DNA of 64,000 nucleotides, from positions 62,001 through 126,000 of the forward strand of contig NZ_PDJU01000007.1 in assembly GCF_004116455.1 (NCBI RefSeq). Direction: 5' to 3'. The translations under genes and the position numbers were made by a program. Each line of letters opens with the position of its first letter. Position 1 is the stretch's first letter. Source of the DNA: Arcobacter sp. F155. GTDB lineage: Bacteria; Campylobacterota; Campylobacteria; Campylobacterales; Arcobacteraceae. The notes under the pieces are model-generated. The model was not told the DNA's origin, did no database searches, and saw nothing but the letters and a program-made list of their open reading frames with translations. Positions 60,828 to 64,000 of the stretch are shown in pieces.

Positions 60828-62237
60828 TTATATAATAAATAGTGCTAAAAGAACAAGTCCCGCTAAATAAATAGCTCCAAAGATTGCTCCTAACATCCAC
60901 CATTTTGCCTGAGATATATACCCAGCTCCATACCATATAGGTGATGGTCCTGTTGCATATGGTGTTAAAATTCCCATTAAACCTAAAGACCCAACTAATA
61001 ATAGTGCTAAAGAGTGAACCATATCAGCTGGAATAAGATTTACACCAATTCCAATAAATAAAGGTAAAAGTGCTACAACGTGTGCAGTAACACTTGCAAA
61101 TAAATAGTGGAATAAGAAGAATAAAACGACAAGAACTAATACTACTATTGAAGGAGATAAACCTTCAAGCCAAGTAGAGATTAATCCTGCTGCCCAATCT
61201 AAATATCCTACTTTTTTAAGACCACCGGCCATTGCAACTAAAGTGGCGAACCAAATAAATACATTGATTGCAGCTTTATTTGTAATTACGTCTTCCCATG
61301 AAATTACATTTGTTAAAACTAATAAACATAATACAGAGATAGCGGCAACTGTACTATTTACACCAATTTGTTTACCAAATATCCATAATACTAAAGCTAA
61401 AATCCCAAGTCCAAGCATGATTAACTCTTTTTGAGTTATTGAACCCATTTTTTTAAGCTCTTCTGCTGCCCAAGCTGGTGCTTCAGGAGAGTGTTTTTGT
61501 TCTGGTGGATAAATAAGGTATGCTAAATATGGTACTAATAAAAACAGTGGAATCATAACTATTGCTAGTGTTGAAAACCATTGTCCCCAAGTAATAACTA
61601 TATCAGCATTTTTTTCAACTAAAGAAACTGCTAAAAGGTTTGGAGCTAGTGCTGTTAAGAACATCGAACTAGTTACACAAGTAGCTGCAATAGCAACCCA
61701 TGAAATATATGCTCCTAATTTTCTAGGTTCATTTTCTGGTGTTGAATTAAACATCTGAGGAATATTAATCGCAATTGGGAAAATTGTCCCTGCACTTCTT
61801 GCAGTATTTGAAGGCATAAATGGAGATAAAATTCCATCTGCAAATGCCACTGCGTAACCTAAACCTAAAGAAGTTTTCCCTAGTTTTTTTACTAATAATA
61901 AAGCAATTCTTTTTCCAAGACCACTTTTTTTATAACCAAGTGCAAACATAAATGCCGCAAAGATAAGCCAGATAACTCCATTTGAGAAACCACTTAATGC
62001 CCAATCTCTACTCGCTTTTGCACTATCACTTACTAATCCAAAAGTAGCACTAAATGCAACACCTACTAATCCAATCATTGCTGCAGGAATAGGTTCTAAA
62101 ATTAAGCCTACAATCACACCAATAAATACTGCGAAAAAGTAATGAGCATTTGCTGTAAGACCTTCGGGAGTCGGAAGTATAGCAATAAATATTGCAACTA
62201 AAATGGGTAAAGCCATTTTCATTTTGTTAGATAACAT
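60828..62237 (-). CDS. DASS (SLC13) family anion symporter
   Basis: The 469-residue protein has about eleven membrane segments and DASS motifs: GVIWLIFAAFMFALGYKKSG, the first S-N-T motif FMPSNTARSAGTIFPI, ITWGQWFSTLAIVMIP-type loops, and the second motif ATGPSPIWYG in place of the classic SNT. It transports dicarboxylates, citrate or sulphate with sodium; the CitT/YgjE-like wording (SNTARSAG) suggests a carboxylate antiporter. The ATG at 62237 has AAGGAG six bases away. It stands alone between the nickel operon and a 321-base gap. Confidence 0.93.
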   Translation of the reverse strand: MLSNKMKMALPILVAIFIAILPTPEGLTANAHYFFAVFIGVIVGLILEPIPAAMIGLVGVAFSATFGLVSDSAKASRDWALSGFSNGVIWLIFAAFMFALGYKKSGLGKRIALLLVKKLGKTSLGLGYAVAFADGILSPFMPSNTARSAGTIFPIAINIPQMFNSTPENEPRKLGAYISWVAIAATCVTSSMFLTALAPNLLAVSLVEKNADIVITWGQWFSTLAIVMIPLFLLVPYLAYLIYPPEQKHSPEAPAWAAEELKKMGSITQKELIMLGLGILALVLWIFGKQIGVNSTVAAISVLCLLVLTNVISWEDVITNKAAINVFIWFATLVAMAGGLKKVGYLDWAAGLISTWLEGLSPSIVVLVLVVLFFLFHYLFASVTAHVVALLPLFIGIGVNLIPADMVHSLALLLVGSLGLMGILTPYATGPSPIWYGAGYISQAKWWMLGAIFGAIYLAGLVLLALFII

Positions 62238-62368
62238 AATTAACTCCTTCTTATTATAATTATGTAATATATTTATAATTATTGCACAATATTACTTTTA
62301 TTATATTTAATTTTAATGTTACAATTAGAGGTATTTTTTAAGTTATTTAGTAGTTTTGTAAAATGAGC

Positions 62369-62386
62369 ATAGGAATGTATTCCTAT
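62369..62386. promoter_or_regulatory. Perfect inverted repeat in the DASS upstream region
   Basis: ATAGGAAT and ATTCCTAT are exact inverted repeats separated by two bases. The position, about 130 bases before the DASS ATG, fits an operator for a dimeric regulator. It could equally be the hairpin end of the message of the gene ending at 62559. Confidence 0.35.
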
Positions 62387-62492
62387 ACTATTTTATTAGT
62401 TTGGTAGAAGTTTAACAGGAACGATTTGGAACTAAATTATATCAATATACATACTATTTTATGGATACTTTAGTAATGTAGCTATTTTATAG

Positions 62493-62516
62493 TACCGTAT
62501 TAAATACCGTTAAATA
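62493..62516. repeat. Imperfect tandem TACCGT repeat
   Basis: TACCGTATTAAA is followed directly by TACCGTTAAATA. A related ATTACCGTATTATA occurs near 48030. Meaning unclear; it may be a regulator box or chance in AT-rich DNA. Confidence 0.25.
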
Positions 62517-62558
62517 AAATCTTTTTATTTACTGAATATAGAAAATAAATTATTTATT

Positions 62559-63308
62559 CTAACTTTTTTTTAGTTTTTCATATTCTTCTACTAATTTTAG
62601 ATTAATGAAACATTTATTGTAAGCTGAAGCACCAAAACTTAATTTTAAATTATACTTTTTTATTATTTCATTAAGTAATTCATGAATATCTTGAGTTGTA
62701 ATACCTTGTTTAAGAGATATCCTTTTATCACCAATATTCTCAATTCCCAATTTATGTAAAGTTTCAAAATCATTAAAAAGTACAATAAAATGAGAGATAT
62801 CATAACTATACTTACTTGAAAAAATTTCAGTGTCATTAATAAATGCTTCTCTTAAAAAAATCAAATCCTTTACTAAAAGAGATGATATTAAATTATAGTA
62901 ACTTTTAGTTGCAATAAGTTCTTCACTATATGTGTCAACATAAGACTTTTCAAACAAATTAATTACGGTACAAAGCTGCAATAAATAGCTTTTCATTCTA
63001 ATTTTGATAGATTTTTCTTTTTCTTTTCTTTTTCTTAATTCTATTTTCTTTGTATTATTTATACTCTTTAAAACACTTAAAGAAGCAATTGATGCAGACA
63101 GTATAATTCCTAATGGAGCAAGTAAAGTTATAAACTTATCTAATGTAAATTGAAATAGCAATATGCAAAAAATTGAGAAAAAAACAACTCCTAATAAATA
63201 TGCAATTACTTTATACAAAAAATCTATAGAAATATTTTTTTGAATCTTGTTATCAATTACTTTTTCAATAGGTGTGCATACGTATTCTTTTTTCTTATTC
63301 ATCTTCAT
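62559..63308 (-). CDS. Uncharacterised membrane protein with two helices
   Basis: I recognise no family. The 249-residue protein has two membrane segments near residues 31-50 and 55-75 (YLLGVVFFSIFCILLFQF and LAPLGIILSASIASLSVL), then a charged helix rich in Lys/Arg (NNTKKIELRKRKEKEKSIKI) and a cytoplasmic domain of about 150 residues with many helices. It overlaps the upstream zinc-ribbon gene by four bases, so the two are probably made together. No catalytic motif is visible. The ATG used is at 63308; another lies two codons in. Confidence 0.6.
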   Translation of the reverse strand: MKMNKKKEYVCTPIEKVIDNKIQKNISIDFLYKVIAYLLGVVFFSIFCILLFQFTLDKFITLLAPLGIILSASIASLSVLKSINNTKKIELRKRKEKEKSIKIRMKSYLLQLCTVINLFEKSYVDTYSEELIATKSYYNLISSLLVKDLIFLREAFINDTEIFSSKYSYDISHFIVLFNDFETLHKLGIENIGDKRISLKQGITTQDIHELLNEIIKKYNLKLSFGASAYNKCFINLKLVEEYEKLKKS

Positions 63309-63952
63309 AGATCTTTATACTTCACAACTGTTGCATTAAGATGGTGTATATTTGTACTTGAAACACTTCCTCCACTTCTTGAAGATATGCTTCCATTTAC
63401 ATGTGTTGACACATTATCACTATTAATTATTATTGCATCAGCATTTAAATTATAAGCATGTTTATATAAATTAAACATAATTCTATCAAAATCTTTAGAT
63501 TTAAGATTTACTACATCTAAGGTATCATGTTTTTCTGGTACAAATTCACTTAATAATGGAAACTTCTTTTTAAAATATTTATATACTTCTAAACTCCTAG
63601 CATATCGTTCTTTTGGTTTTTTTGAAAATTTACTTTGAATAAAAAATAAAATAGATGCAATTATTATAGATATAATAAAATTTTGCATTTCTCCTTCAAA
63701 TAAACCTAAAAAACCCAGAAATAGAATAAAGCCGCCTGCTCCGCCAAAAAAACCTAAACCTGGTTCAATTAAAGACTCATCACCAATAATTTTGATTTCT
63801 TCATCTTTTTTATTTATTGTTGTGTTTTCATTATTTATTTTTTCACTTAAGATATTACTTTCTTTTTGCGTCATTGGATTTCCACAATGAGGACAGCTAT
63901 AAGCTTTATCACTTATTTGTTCATCACATTCTTCACAATTAATTAATGCCAT
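63305..63952 (-). CDS. Zinc-ribbon membrane protein with YbjQ-like C-terminus
   Basis: The 215-residue protein starts with a C4 zinc ribbon (Cys6, Cys9, Cys20, Cys23 in NCEECDEQISDKAYSCPHCGNP), then a polar linker, two membrane segments (about 68-85 and 90-108), and a C-terminal domain ending AYNLNADAIIINSDNVSTHV with a Ser/Gly-rich strand turn. That last part resembles the YbjQ/heavy-metal-associated fold where AxxLxAdAI is typical. It is followed by the two-helix membrane protein gene with four bases of overlap. Function unknown; the pair looks like an accessory unit. Confidence 0.65.
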   Translation of the reverse strand: MALINCEECDEQISDKAYSCPHCGNPMTQKESNILSEKINNENTTINKKDEEIKIIGDESLIEPGLGFFGGAGGFILFLGFLGLFEGEMQNFIISIIIASILFFIQSKFSKKPKERYARSLEVYKYFKKKFPLLSEFVPEKHDTLDVVNLKSKDFDRIMFNLYKHAYNLNADAIIINSDNVSTHVNGSISSRSGGSVSSTNIHHLNATVVKYKDL

Positions 63953-64000
63953 ATTTTAACCTTGTAATATATTTAAATTTAATTATATAAAAATTTAATT

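Larger units (their letters stand above)
62238..62558. other. 321-base intergenic region before the DASS gene
   Basis: It holds no credible ORF. Visible are the ribosome site of the DASS gene, several A/T-rich -10-like boxes (one TATAAT on the minus strand at 62300-62305), the inverted repeat at 62369-62386 and the TACCGT repeats at 62493-62516. Otherwise I see nothing. Confidence 0.5.

Noticed and set aside
62369-62516. Inverted and direct repeats as an integration (att) site
   Set aside because: There is no integrase, tRNA or flanking duplication, so I kept them only as possible regulatory or chance repeats.

Overview
The window is AT-rich DNA from a member of the Campylobacterota, most likely an Arcobacter-type bacterium. 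The main evidence is a dense flagellar cluster with Campylobacterota features: separate FliY and FliN, a CheZ of the Helicobacter/Campylobacter type, two FlgE-type hook proteins, a FlgZ (HP0958) homologue and a FlgJ without a muramidase domain. From memory, the block U32 peptidase - Cj0703-like gene - purE - glyQ - Nif3 - flgZ - waaA - rluA-type - ffh - rpsP - khpA - rimM follows Campylobacter jejuni Cj0701-Cj0712. No database was searched, so names rest on motifs, lengths and gene order.

Region 1 (1-20.8 kb, minus strand) is a flagellar and chemotaxis supercluster. In transcription order it holds cheY, a cheZ-type phosphatase, flgF, flgB, fliF, fliG, fliH, then fliN, flgD, a second hook gene, flgE, a membrane coiled-coil protein, a TPR protein, a FlaG-like gene, fliY, motA, motB, flgJ, flgN-like, flgA, flhF, flhG, a small membrane protein, fliE and flgC (cut by the left edge). 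Sigma70-like -10 boxes sit before cheY, fliN and the FlaG-like gene, and hairpins punctuate the hook region. Region 2 (20.9-23.3 kb, plus strand) has flgG, a very basic helical protein and a membrane protein with a SPOR-like end.

Region 3 (23.3-33.5 kb, minus) is the conserved housekeeping block: translation, SRP, LPS Kdo transfer, purine synthesis and tRNA modification. Region 4 (33.6-41 kb) has a large chemoreceptor with tandem Cache domains, a zinc-binding CZB domain and a CheR-docking-like tail, an ankyrin-repeat protein, recN and nadK. Region 5 (41-44.3 kb) is the rpsL-rpsG-fusA operon, which ends in an unusually structured 3' UTR.

Region 6 (44.4-64 kb) is accessory and metabolic. It contains two alpha/beta hydrolases, an FkbM methyltransferase, a DUF234 protein, a CLC chloride channel, an EEP-family enzyme, a UvrD-like helicase, a hybrid sensor kinase with its response regulator, a tandem hemerythrin, an ECF nickel transporter (NikKMLQO order), a DASS anion symporter and two uncharacterised membrane proteins at the right edge.

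Many genes start with TTG placed after a good ribosome binding site. I found no CRISPR array, tRNA, rRNA, insertion sequence or prophage. The best candidates for new biology are the CheZ with repeated FliM-like CheY-docking motifs, the PurE-like protein lacking its catalytic histidine motif, the two unexplained genes behind flgG, and the structured RNA after fusA.
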